Part shown: piece after piece, positions 13,203-23,463 of the stretch
How positions within the stretch are numbered: the stretch's first letter is position 1
Layout: every line of letters begins with the position of its first letter
Origin: Xestospongia bergquistia
Lineage: Eukaryota; Porifera; Demospongiae; Haplosclerida; Petrosiidae
Reading direction: 5' to 3'
Length of the DNA: 64,000 nucleotides
Assembly (NCBI GenBank): GCA_963965975.1
Contig: OZ014411.1
Coordinates: 17,202,446-17,266,445 of the forward strand
Notes under the pieces: model-generated
Seen by the model: only the letters and a program-made list of their open reading frames with translations
The model's database searches: none
What the model was told of the DNA's origin: nothing
Position numbers and translations under genes: made by a program

Positions 13203-14390
13203 ATGGATATTTGCTCTTACTTTGGTGAAGCTAGTACCCCATCTACATCAACTTCTAGGCTGAGTAGCAGCAGTAGTGAAGATGAGTCTGAGGTTGAGAG
13301 TTTGGATTTAGAAGTTAGTCCTCCCAAGAAGCACTGCACCAGTACAGTGAGACTGAGTACATCCATATCTGCAAGAAATGTGCAAAGCATCATTCTACAA
13401 CAAGCAGCAGGAAATACAATACGAAATGGGAAAAAGATTTATCCTGGCTGGGATATGATAAGGACTGCAAAGGTGCCCTCTGCAAAGTCTGCAGGATGTC
13501 TGGTAAGTCACTTCAGCGAACAGGGGGAGTATGGGTTACCAAACCATTTACCAATTGGAAGAAAGCTGTAGAGAAGATGGAAGCTCATGAAAAGAGTGAT
13601 CTTCATTCCCAGGCTAATCTGGCTGCTTTGGCTGCGGAGTGAGCACTGAGAGAGGGCTCAATCATGCAACAGCTTCAGAAAGTAAATAGGCAAGAGAGGA
13701 TGAGGAACAGAGCAGCAATCAAGTCTCTCATTCGCTGCACACACTTTCTCACACGACAACACATACACACTACAAACTTCGACAAACTGGTTGATTTAGT
13801 AGTAGCTTGTGGTGGCGAGGATCTCAAGCACTTCTTGGAGAATGCAGGAAAGAATGACATGTACACATCTCACATAGCTGTAATTGAGTTTATAGAAGCT
13901 TTAGGTACATGGGTTAAAGAATCCTTACTGAAACGGCTTTAAAAAGCATCCTACTACAGCATCATGGCAGATGAATGCACTGATGTTACAACTGTGGAGA
14001 AGCTGTCAGTATTCTGTCGCTGGGAGGAAGATGGTTTGCTGGTGGAGCACTTTTTGGAGATAGTTCACTTGCAGCAAGCTGATGCAGAAAGCATCTACTC
14101 AGCACTTATTGAGTATTTAAAAAAGAAAAATCGTCAGGTAGGAAGGATCGTGGGGATGGGATTTGATGGAGCAGCCACATTCTCAGGTAAAAGATCTGGT
14201 GTTCAGGCTCGAATGAAGAACTTTTCACCCCATGCTCTATTTGTGCACTGCCACTGCCATATGCTGCAGTTGGCTTGCGTTCAAGCTGCAAATTCAACAC
14301 CTGGAATTAAACACATTTATATAACTTTGACAGCACTGTGGAAATTCTTCCACTACTCTCCAAAGATAACAGAGTCTCTTAAAGAGGTAC
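13203..14390 (+). pseudogene. hAT transposase, N-terminal and core part, copy 2
   Basis: Identical to the copy at 5614-6801: Ser-rich acidic start, TTF-type zinc finger, DUF4371-like core with MADECTDVTT and FDGAATFSG. It runs up to ..KITESLKEV, where the virus-like element begins. It carries the same slip and stops as copy 1. The enzyme would have cut and joined element ends in the nucleus. It is inactive here. Confidence 0.85.
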
Positions 14391-14526
14391 AATTACTATA
14401 AATTGAACTAACTGTACTAGTCCTTTATAAAGTGTACTTATGACAGGGGATTGACCTGGGTATACACTAGTACAGTTAGTACAGTTTATTTCATAAGTGT
14501 ACTCTAAATGAAACCTAATAAGTACA
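14386..14526 (+). repeat. Left terminal inverted repeat of element A
   Basis: About 141 bp matching in reverse complement the right end 28059-28203. Starts (G)AGGTACAATTACTATA and ends CCTAATAAGTACA. It contains its own short inverted repeats (AACTAACTGTACTAG with CTAGTACAGTTAG). Beyond 14526 the two ends diverge. Confidence 0.85.
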
Positions 14527-14663
14527 TATTCAATAATACAATTTTATAGTAAACTGTAAAACTGTAATACAGTTTAAATTGTACTAATGTAATTAAAAAT
14601 GTATACATTTACTAGTGTGTGCCCACACATGTATGTGTACACATGTAGACATAAATATGGAGT

Positions 14664-14753
14664 CCATATATGGATAAATATTTACATATTTATAATCTTG
14701 ACACCATATATGGATAAATATTTACATATTTATAATTTAGACACCATATATGG
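14664..14753. promoter_or_regulatory. Three perfect CArG boxes at 40 bp spacing
   Basis: CCATATATGG occurs at 14664-14673, 14704-14713 and 14744-14753 as part of a 40 bp tandem repeat. CC(A/T)6GG is the established binding site of the MADS-box factor SRF. The boxes sit 184-273 bp upstream of a TATA box, so host SRF-type control of the rightward genes is plausible. Two of the three are kept in the plus arm of element B (28716-28725, 28756-28765). Confidence 0.55.
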
Positions 14754-14936
14754 AAATAGTAGTAATTAGTACAGTTTTTTATAAATACTGTATTACAGTT
14801 TGTTCAGTTTTTTCTAAATTGTATAATTTAAATTTGCATAATTAATTAGTACAGTTTACTTTCAGTACAGTTTACACTTTAAATGTAAACTGTATTATTT
14901 GGGTGTGGTATACATAAAATATGTCTACTTTTTATC

Positions 14937-14945
14937 TATAAAAGG
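14937..14945 (+). promoter_or_regulatory. TATA box for rightward genes
   Basis: TATAAAAGG, 63 bp before the ATG at 15008, in a region of repeated AGTACAGTTTA words. The same box is kept in both arms of element B (28950-28958, and 35505-35497 on the minus strand). Confidence 0.65.
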
Positions 14946-15007
14946 CCAATGTTTAGTTTACATATTCAGTCTTTTGAATCTATATTTCTTCCTTCAGGTT
15001 AGATAAT

Positions 15008-15550
15008 ATGGCTACTTCAGGGACTCAAGACAAGTCAAAGAATAATCCTCCATCAAGGAAACGTTGCAAGTATGAAGTCAAACTTTGTGGCGTTGGTGGA
15101 GGACCAGATATGCCTGAAGAAATGGAAATGGCTCAAACTTCAATGATTGAAACGATTTCATGTCCAAAGAAAATTGCCAAATGGTATGAATGGTGGTGTG
15201 GTGTTGACAAATGGTTTTGTAAACAAGCTGTGAGGCATCCTGACCATATTGAAAATAGAGAAGAGAGTTGTACGTGGGAGTACGCCTTAGAACAACAGAT
15301 TGAATTTACAGGTCAAAATATGTTTTTTATTAATGATGCTGTTACTTTCGCCATGTTTAGTGATGATATTAGTTTGAAAAAGCAATATTTGGGTATGTAC
15401 GGATCACGATTTCTTAGACATAATTTAATTCATTATTTCTGGTGTTGCGGAAATAACGAAATGGTCAAGTTGTTATGTTCAGCTCGTTTATCTCCATTAG
15501 ATGTATATGAAGAAGCTTTTAAATTTGTTCCTAATTGTGCAGTTCAGTGA
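15008..15550 (+). CDS. Element A part: first rightward gene, unknown 180 aa protein
   Basis: First open frame behind the TATA box. The product has a Lys/Arg-rich start (PPSRKRCKYEVKLCG), then a Cys/Trp/His-rich body (KWYEWWCGVDKWFCKQAVRH, HYFWCCGNN). The pairs of Cys and His could bind zinc, but I recognise no named domain. Its place at the terminal promoter suggests an early or regulatory role, by analogy only. Copies of this part occur in both arms of element B, which shows it belongs to the element and not the host. Confidence 0.55.
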   Translation: MATSGTQDKSKNNPPSRKRCKYEVKLCGVGGGPDMPEEMEMAQTSMIETISCPKKIAKWYEWWCGVDKWFCKQAVRHPDHIENREESCTWEYALEQQIEFTGQNMFFINDAVTFAMFSDDISLKKQYLGMYGSRFLRHNLIHYFWCCGNNEMVKLLCSARLSPLDVYEEAFKFVPNCAVQ

Positions 15551-15690
15551 ACTTATATTTCAGTTTTTCTAAATACTGTATTTTCAAAAGTACTGTATAT
15601 TTTGAAATTGTAAAGTGTACTTAAGTACGCGTGTTTATTATTATAAAATTATAAAATAAGTGTTTTGCGAGAAATTAGTCATTAGTTACT

Positions 15691-16240
15691 ATGAGTAGTA
15701 ACGCTCCTTTGGGCAAGAACGCAAGAGAGGTTGTTGAAAACGGTCAAGTCAGGGTTATTGTTACTCACAAAAATGGCAAAGAGAGACGATTCATGAGAGA
15801 TACATACACTAAAATGTTCAACAATCTCTGCGCGGGCAAGGCATCTTCGGGAGGGAGTAGCCAAGTCTCTTCCACAGTACCGAAGTCAAGTAGTCGTCCC
15901 AAGGCGTCTAGATGTAACTATGATAGAGGAGGGAGTAATAGAGAGAGGGGACGTCAAAGCTTTAGAGCAGATCCTCCTCAACGATCCGGAGAGATTGATA
16001 ATTCTGTGGTTTGTACTCTCTAAGCTCTCACAAAGAAGGTATCTCAGCTTTCAGAATCCAAGAGCACAAGCAAAAATAAGGGAAATGCAAAATCTAGTTC
16101 TAAGTCTGGCGGGGGACACAGAAGCAAAACTACCAGAAGTAGAAGTCCGATCAGCAGAAAACCCAACCCAAAAGATATACCTCACTCCAACAGAGATATA
16201 GACGTCATTGAAAACATACAAACGGAAGACTTTGAACCTG
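15691..16240 (+). CDS. Element A part: basic Ser/Arg/Lys-rich protein
   Basis: Starts MSSNAPLGKNAREVVENG and passes through a long region rich in Ser, Lys and Arg (SKSTSKNKGNAKSSSKSGGG type composition). Highly basic low-complexity tails of this kind are common in DNA-packaging or N-terminal capsid segments. No domain is recognised, so a DNA-binding structural role is inference. The part is also present in both arms of element B. Fossil, broken. Confidence 0.4.
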
Positions 16241-16245
16241 AGGAC

Positions 16246-16707
16246 GTGGCACTGGGGATTGTCCAAGTGAACAAGGATACTTACAATTTGAGGCCATCTA
16301 ATGACATGCCTCCTGGTGAACGAGGAATATTTCTTCATAAAAATCTCCTTGCAGCTAATAAACATTCTAAGGTAGATCCAGATGATGAAGATCCTATGGA
16401 GCTTATAAAGGATGAAGATCCTGTGCATGCTCTTATTAACACTGCACCTGCACTTTTAGCAGATTTGGGTGTAATGGTTTCTGACAGAACTATTGAAACT
16501 TATATTCACGTTGTTGATGAAGAAGCTCGTGATCCAGCATATCGTATTGGCAATGATAAAGATGGCAATCCTCATTTGTATCAAATCCACACTGACAAGT
16601 TTTTGATGGGTGAATTTAAGTTTCCAATAGACCATCCAGAAATAGAATTTACTACTGATTTTTGTCTCATTCCGTACATACAAGAAATGTCTGTACTTTT
16701 GGAGTAG
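16246..16707 (+). CDS. Element A part: acidic protein, unknown
   Basis: Open frame of 153 codons, acidic (DPDDEDPMELIKDEDP), followed by a compact-looking region (VMVSDRTIETYIHVVDEEA, KFPIDHPEIEFTTDFCLIP). No named family is recognised. It lies between the basic protein and the main structural block and is repeated in the arms of element B. Confidence 0.4.
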   Translation: MALGIVQVNKDTYNLRPSNDMPPGERGIFLHKNLLAANKHSKVDPDDEDPMELIKDEDPVHALINTAPALLADLGVMVSDRTIETYIHVVDEEARDPAYRIGNDKDGNPHLYQIHTDKFLMGEFKFPIDHPEIEFTTDFCLIPYIQEMSVLLE

Positions 16708-16739
16708 AATTTAGAGTACGAAGTTAACCTTATCAATAT

Positions 16740-17992
16740 GCATAATGCAATTAAGGAAGGTTACGTGCAACAATCATCAACAATAAATGTGCAAGTTGCG
16801 CTAAAGCTTTTTTTATGTCAGAACCACCAGATATGACACATTTTAAACCTTTGTTAAAGGTCGATGATGAGGAACCAAAGTATGAAGCAATGAAGGAAGA
16901 GAGTCCTTACAATGATCAAGGTTTCATGTTACATAAAGATCTTGAACCTGCTAATCCTGAAAAGATCATTGCAGCTATTGAAACGATGCTTAGCAAAAGG
17001 ATATCATTTAAACAGAAGGTTGCAATGGATGCATTTGTGTATGAGACAATTGACAAGATGATTGGAGAGAAGGTTACGAAAAAGGTCAAGGTGTTACTGT
17101 AACTCACATGCCTGACAATATTTATGGTTATTTTTGTCCAGATCAAACCATGCATGTTTTGGTTCACTATACGTACACAGTTATGTATTTGCCAAACATG
17201 GATGTACCTTACGATCAAAGGTCATTACCAGAGGATGCTTCTGAACTTTTGGGTGCTTTAGGTATATCTTCTCCATTATCCTATAATTTGAAAATCTATT
17301 GGACAACAACATATTGGAATGATTTAGCTTTGGATGATAATGATTTCTTTGAATATGATGATTTGGAAGAGGATGACAATGGATACCCTGATCCTAAGGA
17401 AATGAAAGAAAACGACTTACCTGAATATAATATCTTGACGGATGAAAGTGATCAACCTGTGAACTTTGTTAAAAGTGATGTTTACACTTCTGCGTCTAGG
17501 TTTCTTCAAGCCCGTCAAATACATCGTAAGGGAGTTTATGCTGTTGTTCATCCAAAGTACAAGTATCCAATGAAACATAACGTAGTACATCATATAGCTG
17601 TTGATCCTGGACATAGAGAAGATGAGAAGCAATTAAAAGCTTTTGCAATGCATAAAGATCCATACTTTAGGAGGGAAAATTTATGTAAAGTGTATGCAAG
17701 AAGTAGAGGAGATAAATGTAGGTTGGGTTTACATCGTAATTCTCAGACTGTTACTGCATTAGGAGTTTCATTCAATGATATTGTTGGAGGCATTTTTAGC
17801 ACAGCCAGAGAAATAGGTGCTACTGTACAGCAATTTCTACCCTTTGCACAACTTGCAGGAGGACTTCTTGCTGCTACTCCAAATATGTTTCAGAAAAGTA
17901 AATCTGAGTATTACAAATCCCTAGTTCCTAAATATAATGGTATTTTATATCCTTACAGTTTTCTGAGTGGACATAAATTAAGCAACAAGTAA
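16740..17992 (+). CDS. Element A part: candidate structural protein, first block
   Basis: A stretch coding for acidic and Tyr-rich sequence (FFEYDDLEEDD, NVVHHIAVDPGHREDEKQLK), then a Gly/Ala-rich amphipathic segment (VSFNDIVGGIFSTAREIGA, FLPFAQLAGGLLAATPNMF) that resembles membrane-active or minor-capsid helices. It is directly followed by two further structural-type parts. Identity as capsid is inference from composition and position. A counterpart lies on the minus strand of element B (32918-34174). Confidence 0.4.
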
Positions 17993-18590
17993 ATGTTGGG
18001 TCATCATGAAAATGAAACTTTGACAAAGATGAATTTACCATTGATGGGGTCTAAGCCTCAAGTTGGAAGGGCGCTTGATGGTTCTATGGTTCAAGTCACG
18101 GGTTTTGCTATGCAATTGGAACTTACTCCTAGTGCGTCTATAATGGAAGTTATTGATCCTGTTGGTGATCAAGCAAAGCCTTTGTATGGAGTTAAAACTT
18201 ACGTACATAACGAAGGGGGGGAAACTAATAATGATGCATATTTAGGTTTGACATTACCTATGGCTATTAAAAATGAATCTTCAACAAAATTAGATGACAT
18301 AGCGTTACCAACTGTACCATCTTCTAAACCTTACAGTAGTACTGATCCTACAATTTTAGCAGGTGGTGGTTTGCATTCAAGAGTGAAAGTGCTTTTAATA
18401 CAGGTAACGGAGCCACAAACAACAGAGATTTATTTGTAGCAGGCATTTTAGCTGAATCAAGAAATGAAAATGGTGATGTACGTACGGGTTACAAAATTCT
18501 GATACTGATGGAAGAACTGATCATGGATGGCAACAGAACAAAACACCAGAAAGAACAGCAGCCTTAGAGATTATTGGTGCTGCTAGACTT
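17993..18590 (+). CDS. Element A part: candidate structural protein, second block
   Basis: Begins MLGHHENETLTKMNLPLMG and has alternating polar/hydrophobic strands (SMVQVTGFAMQLELTPSAS) that look beta-rich. It sits without a gap between the preceding and following structural parts, as in a set of capsid or precursor proteins. No family is recognised. Fossil, broken. Confidence 0.35.
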
Positions 18591-18599
18591 CAAGAAGAA

Positions 18600-19589
18600 A
18601 TGCCCAAAAAATTGGCTAATGAACTCTGGTTAAATACGGTTGTTCAAGCAAGACTTTTCAAACAAATCAAAGATTCTCAGAAAGCTCAACCGGGTACTTT
18701 GTACTTTCATAATGATGTCGCTCAAGTTGTACCAATTAATATCAACAATTTTGATTGGTATACGCATGTTGATTTTGAAGTCTATGCAAATGATTGTAAA
18801 CAAGTTGGATCAGGTTGTACTTTCAAGGTTCGTGTTAACGTAGATGTATCGATTGATAATGTACGTTTACCTTTTAAACTTGATCTCTTAGAAAATGTTA
18901 GAATAGTAGATGGTATTACTTTTGTTGAAGGTAATGGCCATCTCATTGTTGGTCAACTTCTCTTGCAAGGTTTGTGGTCTTCAACAGATTTTACACCACC
19001 ATATGATATTAAAGCAGTTGATACAGGTCATCAATGTCTATGGGGTGCAACGACAAGAAATGACAATGACAAAAAATTTTATGTAATGATTAAGCCTCTT
19101 TATAATTCAGCTGCTACAAGTTACACTTGGAAATTGACTTTTAGCACTTTGGACAAAACATATAATATTCAATCTAATGCACTTGGTATTGCTGTATGGA
19201 TTCCTGATAAGATTAAACCTGATCAAAGGTACATTTATACTCACCTCAATTATGGCAACGGTAATCTAAACCAATTTTTGTTTATAAAATGTTTTGGTTG
19301 GTATAATGGACAAGTTGCTTCTATGCAACATCACAACATCATACGTTTGCCATATATTTTACAAGCATCGCCTGGTTTTACGGTTCATGTTATCGAAGAA
19401 GGAGAAGATACTTACAATCTCACTCCTAATATTGGAAATTTATGGAGTGGTGTTACTACTTATGGAACTGTTAATTTAACAAGTTATGGTAATTACACTT
19501 TCAGCAGTGCTTCTTTATCTAACATAACAATTGGGGGAAGCTCTTATACATACTGTTATTACCCTAGTAATTTGTATAATTTTTATTGA
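18600..19589 (+). CDS. Element A part: beta-rich protein of 329 aa, capsid candidate
   Basis: Long open frame rich in Thr, Asn, Tyr and Val with a regular strand-like pattern (HVDFEVYANDCKQVGSGCTF, FKVRVNVDVSIDNVRLPFKL, YVMIKPLYNSAATSYTWKL) and a Ser/Thr/Tyr-rich tail. Size and pattern fit a jelly-roll-like coat protein, but I cannot name a family, and it could be a fibre or spike. The outer part of it is present in inverted form in element B, where the two arms meet. Confidence 0.4.
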   Translation: MPKKLANELWLNTVVQARLFKQIKDSQKAQPGTLYFHNDVAQVVPININNFDWYTHVDFEVYANDCKQVGSGCTFKVRVNVDVSIDNVRLPFKLDLLENVRIVDGITFVEGNGHLIVGQLLLQGLWSSTDFTPPYDIKAVDTGHQCLWGATTRNDNDKKFYVMIKPLYNSAATSYTWKLTFSTLDKTYNIQSNALGIAVWIPDKIKPDQRYIYTHLNYGNGNLNQFLFIKCFGWYNGQVASMQHHNIIRLPYILQASPGFTVHVIEEGEDTYNLTPNIGNLWSGVTTYGTVNLTSYGNYTFSSASLSNITIGGSSYTYCYYPSNLYNFY

Positions 19590-19659
19590 AATTTTGTTTA
19601 TGTGCATAATTAGAAATTAATTTTTTTTGCATTAATTAGAATAAATGCAGTTATTGCTC

Positions 19660-20480
19660 AAGCTCAAGTGTGGCGTGATAAGAGACTAGGTTATCAAATA
19701 TACCAGAGACCTCAAGGGGATCCAAGTTTGTGAAGAGTCTACACTTTGGAGTGTCTTGTGGTTGATTTGACAAATCGATACAATTATCCTCAGTATTCTT
19801 ATCCTGTTGGTAAGCCAGTAAGGCAGAGGGGACAAGCACGTGGTACGTCAGATTCTGAACATGATCTCTATCAGACAAACTTCTCTCTTACATGGAAGGC
19901 TGTTTGTCATCCTTTGAACACGACTGTTCTGTTGAGATCCTGTCGTGTTACTTATGAAGGATTGAGGGGATGTAAGGGTAACTCTTTTCACATGATAAGT
20001 GGATATATAAACGGATTGGATCATGCTCATCTTCTTGGCTTGGAAGCTGAAATAACACAAGCATACGAAAATGCTGGTCGACATTGTTGGATGAAAAGTT
20101 TATGGAAACCTGAAGAATTGAGAACTGCAGACGATTGGAAATATCAAAACAGAGTTCTTGCTAGTCATTGACAAGGACTTCGTCTAGTTGGAAACCCAGC
20201 TTCAGTTGGTTCTAGTATTGGTGTTAGAGAGGCTGGGGATATCCTCCCACTTCTCCAGCTTTAACAGGAGCTGCTTATTCACCTAGAGGGGGAATTGTAA
20301 CACCTCCCGCTTTGCCGTCTCCTACTGGTGAGGATTTATTTAGAGCACAATATGAGAACTTGTTGAGAACTACAATGGGCTCTGAATATGTTTCTCCTTC
20401 TCCTTAGGTGCTGGACCTTCTGGTTATGTGCCTGCCCCATACTCACCTATCGCACATCACACAAGAACACAAGTAACTTA
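19660..20480 (+). CDS. Element A part: unknown rightward protein
   Basis: The clearest open frame is 19746-20171 (141 codons), with NRYNYPQYSYPVGKPVRQRG near its start and HMISGYINGLDHAHLLGLEA near its end. A Pro/Ser-rich stretch follows. No domain is recognised. It is present in element A only, since element B ends inside the previous gene. Confidence 0.35.
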
Positions 20481-20545
20481 CCCTAGGGTGAGTAAGACAT
20501 GTACATAATTTATTAATTATTATTTCTTATTAGTAGCCTTTTAGT

Positions 20546-21079
20546 TTGTTTCAAGTACCTTGCCTTTCGCACCCACCTGCATACATTAATCCGCCTCCAC
20601 CTGCACCTTTTCCTCCTCTACCTCCTCCTATAGTAGAAGAACCTGAAGATGTACCTGCACTTACCTTAGATATACCTCCCCCTCCACAAGAGACTTTACC
20701 ATTAATGCACGTACCTGTAATTCCGCCAGTAGATAGACCAGACGTACCAGTAAATAGACCCGTAAGTACTATTAATGTAGGAGAAATAGAGCCGACTCAA
20801 TTTGTTCATCTCTCGGGATTAGGATGATTGCAGTATAATCCCGAACTGCAAATGCTTATGCCTCCTCCACCTACACCTCCTTTGCCTCCACCACCTGGAG
20901 CGTCTGATGAAGAAGTTATGATATACGAAAATACTTTATCTCCCCCGACTGCACAGATTGTTACTACGGCAGGTTTGCAAGAAGTTCGTTTGGAACCTCC
21001 ATCTCCAATTGACGAAATGGGTGATGATGAGATAACGGCGATGGAAGTTCAACCTGAATATTGGAGATGGAAAGTTTAA
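20546..21079 (+). CDS. Element A part: proline-rich protein
   Basis: Two adjoining open frames (20546-20827, 20828-21079) code for strongly Pro-rich sequence (PPPPAPFPPLPPPIVEEPED, MPPPPTPPLPPPPGASDEE). Such tracts are typical of extended linkers or of docking sites for SH3/WW domains. A probable short intron-like segment (GT..AG) precedes it. Function unknown. Confidence 0.4.
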
Positions 21080-21157
21080 GATTGAAGTGAAAAAGGAACA
21101 GAAATTCACAGTCAAGGGAGCTTAAAGGAAGAGAATGCACTAGGAGAGACAAGACTC

Positions 21158-21886
21158 ATGCAAGCTACTGAGGAAGAAATGTTGTCTCAGACTCCTTCCG
21201 AATTTAATTTGTTGACTGATGTACAACCCACAGGAATACCGAGGGAAGAGATACCTCCCGAAGAGTTTCTTGAACAAATACCTACAAGAGTACAGGATTT
21301 GGTGATTTGTATCCATACAGGCCAGAAATGTCTAGAGAGCAGTTGCAAAGAGAAGCGGAAGCTTTGGCTGAAGGCCATAGGATATACGAACAACCTAGTG
21401 AAACAGAGAGCATTCACCCATAAGGGTTGTTGACTTGACAAAGGAACCTACCCTGAGGTTGTCCGAACGTGAGAGAGTTGAAAGGGAAATCAAACAAGAA
21501 CAAGAAGCCGAACAAATCAGGCTGGCTCATGAACAGATACTGTCGTAAGTAGATCCTAAAGAGCTTATTTATGAAGAGCAGACGCAAAAGCTTTAGAGTA
21601 TGTTTAAGACAATCCACCACTAATCGATCCTGTACAAAACGAAGCGGAAACCTTTTTGCAGGAAATAACTGAAGTTTTAGCTGAAAATGAACCGCATGTG
21701 AAGCAAGAAGTCCAAGAAGCTGAGGAGGCTGTTTTAGGCATTAAACAAGTAGGAATCGAAGGCACCAGCAAAGAGAAGATAATTGAAGAACAAACGCCTT
21801 CAGTTGTAAGTCCACCTGTACCAGGTGGTGTTTACATACATTTTGACAAATTGACGCCTACGATGCTGAAACTCATAGATATATAG
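21158..21886 (+). CDS. Element A part: acidic Glu-rich protein
   Basis: Open frames at 21158-21433 and 21656-21886 are rich in Glu, Gln and Pro (REEIPPEEFLEQIP, QEVQEAEEAVLGIKQ). They continue the low-complexity character of the Pro-rich part upstream and of the coiled-coil part downstream, so all may derive from one long rod-like protein. Fossil, broken. Confidence 0.35.
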
Positions 21887-21913
21887 GACACTATTGGTAA
21901 TGGATATGCAAAA

Positions 21914-22456
21914 TTGTCTGATTTAGAGACTGATGTCAACAAAGCCACAGAGTATCGCAAAAACAAACGAAACTTTTTGACTACTTCCAATCAGTTAATG
22001 GAAATATTGCAATTGAGAAAGAGACTTGGAATCCAAATTGATGATGAACAGCTCCAGGCACAGATAGCTAGTTACAGAAAGAGAGCTAGGCTAGTTCAAA
22101 GCAAGTTGGCAGCAGCTTTGTCTCAGGAGTCTGCGCAAGGGATACCTGACAATCCCAGTCAGGCTAATATCAAATCCAAGTACGCAGTTATAGAAAAGAA
22201 AAAGAAGAAAGGCGTTAGATCTGACAAACAAAAACGTGAAGTAGTCTATGAAGAGTTGCAAGTGCAGAAGGCTATGGATACTGGGATGCCAAGTGAACTT
22301 ACGGATGCTATAATGAAAAAAATTAAAATAGAAATGTTACCTGATGAGTTGAGGCCAGCAGAGTCTTCTCATCCTCTACCTGTTAAAAAAGAAATAAAGT
22401 CTGAACCTGAAGATGTAATATTTGAGTCTAGTTTGAGATCTTTGTATGATCAATAA
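21914..22456 (+). CDS. Element A part: last rightward gene, Lys/Glu-rich coiled coil
   Basis: 180 codons with heptad-like spacing (LMEILQLRKRLGIQIDDEQL, YRKRARLVQSKLAAALSQE) and a basic patch (KKKKKGVRSDKQKRE) that could act as a nuclear signal. It ends 54 bp before the AATAAA at 22510, so it is the last gene of the rightward transcripts. Confidence 0.4.
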   Translation: MSDLETDVNKATEYRKNKRNFLTTSNQLMEILQLRKRLGIQIDDEQLQAQIASYRKRARLVQSKLAAALSQESAQGIPDNPSQANIKSKYAVIEKKKKKGVRSDKQKREVVYEELQVQKAMDTGMPSELTDAIMKKIKIEMLPDELRPAESSHPLPVKKEIKSEPEDVIFESSLRSLYDQ

Positions 22457-22584
22457 TTTTGTTTAATTTTTATTTTTGAAAAAAAAGAAATTTGGTGAAT
22501 TACAGAAATAATAAAGTAAATATAGCATATAGTTAAAGCAGCATTTAATAATAGCCTATAGTTAAAGCAGAATACATTACTGTT
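22457..22584. terminator. Opposed poly(A) signals where the two gene blocks meet
   Basis: AATAAA on the plus strand at 22510-22515 and on the minus strand at 22474-22469. The two transcript blocks would therefore end within about 50 bp of each other and slightly overlap, as in ambisense densoviruses. Confidence 0.55.
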
Positions 22585-23360
22585 AAGTCAAAAAGGTATT
22601 AGACCAATTTCTTGTTCTAAATCAAAAAAACCTGGGGAAACATCTAATCTAAGAGAGAGTATATCGTTTTCTGGCTTATAGGCGATGAGTTGTCCAAATT
22701 CGTTGATGTAATGTGTTGTTGTTACGTTGTGTTCGGGTGCTGTGACAGTGTTACAACCGCTGTTTTTTATTAGGTTGATAATCACTTTCGGAGGAATTTG
22801 AATGTTGTTCGGGTTGCTGAAGGTGACTTCGAATCTATAAAAATGTAATATAAGTTAGTAATAATAATAATAATGTGATTACTTGTATGTATATATTCTA
22901 TTCATAAATGCTTTGAAAGATGTTTGGTCTCCATCACAAAGTTTATTTATGAGGACGTCAGGCGAATAGTTAGTTGTTATTATTATAGGCACAGATGATA
23001 CTTTTATAGGTCTGGAGTATTTGACGTCCACAACTTCTTCGTCTCCTTTGAAGAGCTTTTTGAGAGTACTTTGAAATGAAATTGATAAAGTTTGTGGATC
23101 TAGTTCTTCGAAATGTATCAATCTAGAGTGTGCAAAATTATAAAATTTGAAGTTGTTCGATCTTACAAGATGCAGATGGTTCGACAAGTCCAACAATGTG
23201 ATGGTGAATAGTGCTCATGCATTTCTTACTTGCGTGTTTGCAATTTACTGACATCAATTGTTGTATGCAGTACCTCTTTGTAGTGACGTTAACTAGTTTG
23301 TCAAAAAGCTTGTAATAGGGGAGACTGTCTTTGCTTCTAAAATGAAGAGGAAACATCTTT
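22585..23360 (-). CDS. Element A part: SF3-type helicase, NS1-like C-terminal region
   Basis: Minus-strand coding shows, in order, a Walker-A-like loop (about 23182-23170), a Walker-B-like strand (NFAHSRLIHFEELD), and a motif-C-like strand ending in Thr-Asn (VSSVPIIITTNYSPD) with the usual basic follow-on (FKAFMNRIYTYK). This order and spacing is that of superfamily 3 helicases such as parvovirus NS1, which unwind viral DNA during replication. No nicking (HUH) domain was seen in front of it. A short GT..AG segment suggests splicing. It is missing from element B. Fossil. Confidence 0.55.
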
Positions 23361-23463
23361 TGGGTAATATTTTAGGTCTGAGTGATGCATTGTGACGTTC
23401 TTTTTCTGTGAGTGTGCGTGATTCAATGTTCTTGTGTATGATTGGAATGTTTTTTACAACATT

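Larger units (their letters stand above)
7590..14606. repeat. Tandem segmental duplication, copy 2
   Basis: Second copy of the 7589 bp-period segment. It continues past 14606 into the complete left end of virus-like element A, whereas copy 1 stops at the same base of the terminal repeat. The 572 bp between the copies (7018-7589) would belong to the start of the repeated unit if the unit extends left of the window. Confidence 0.95.
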
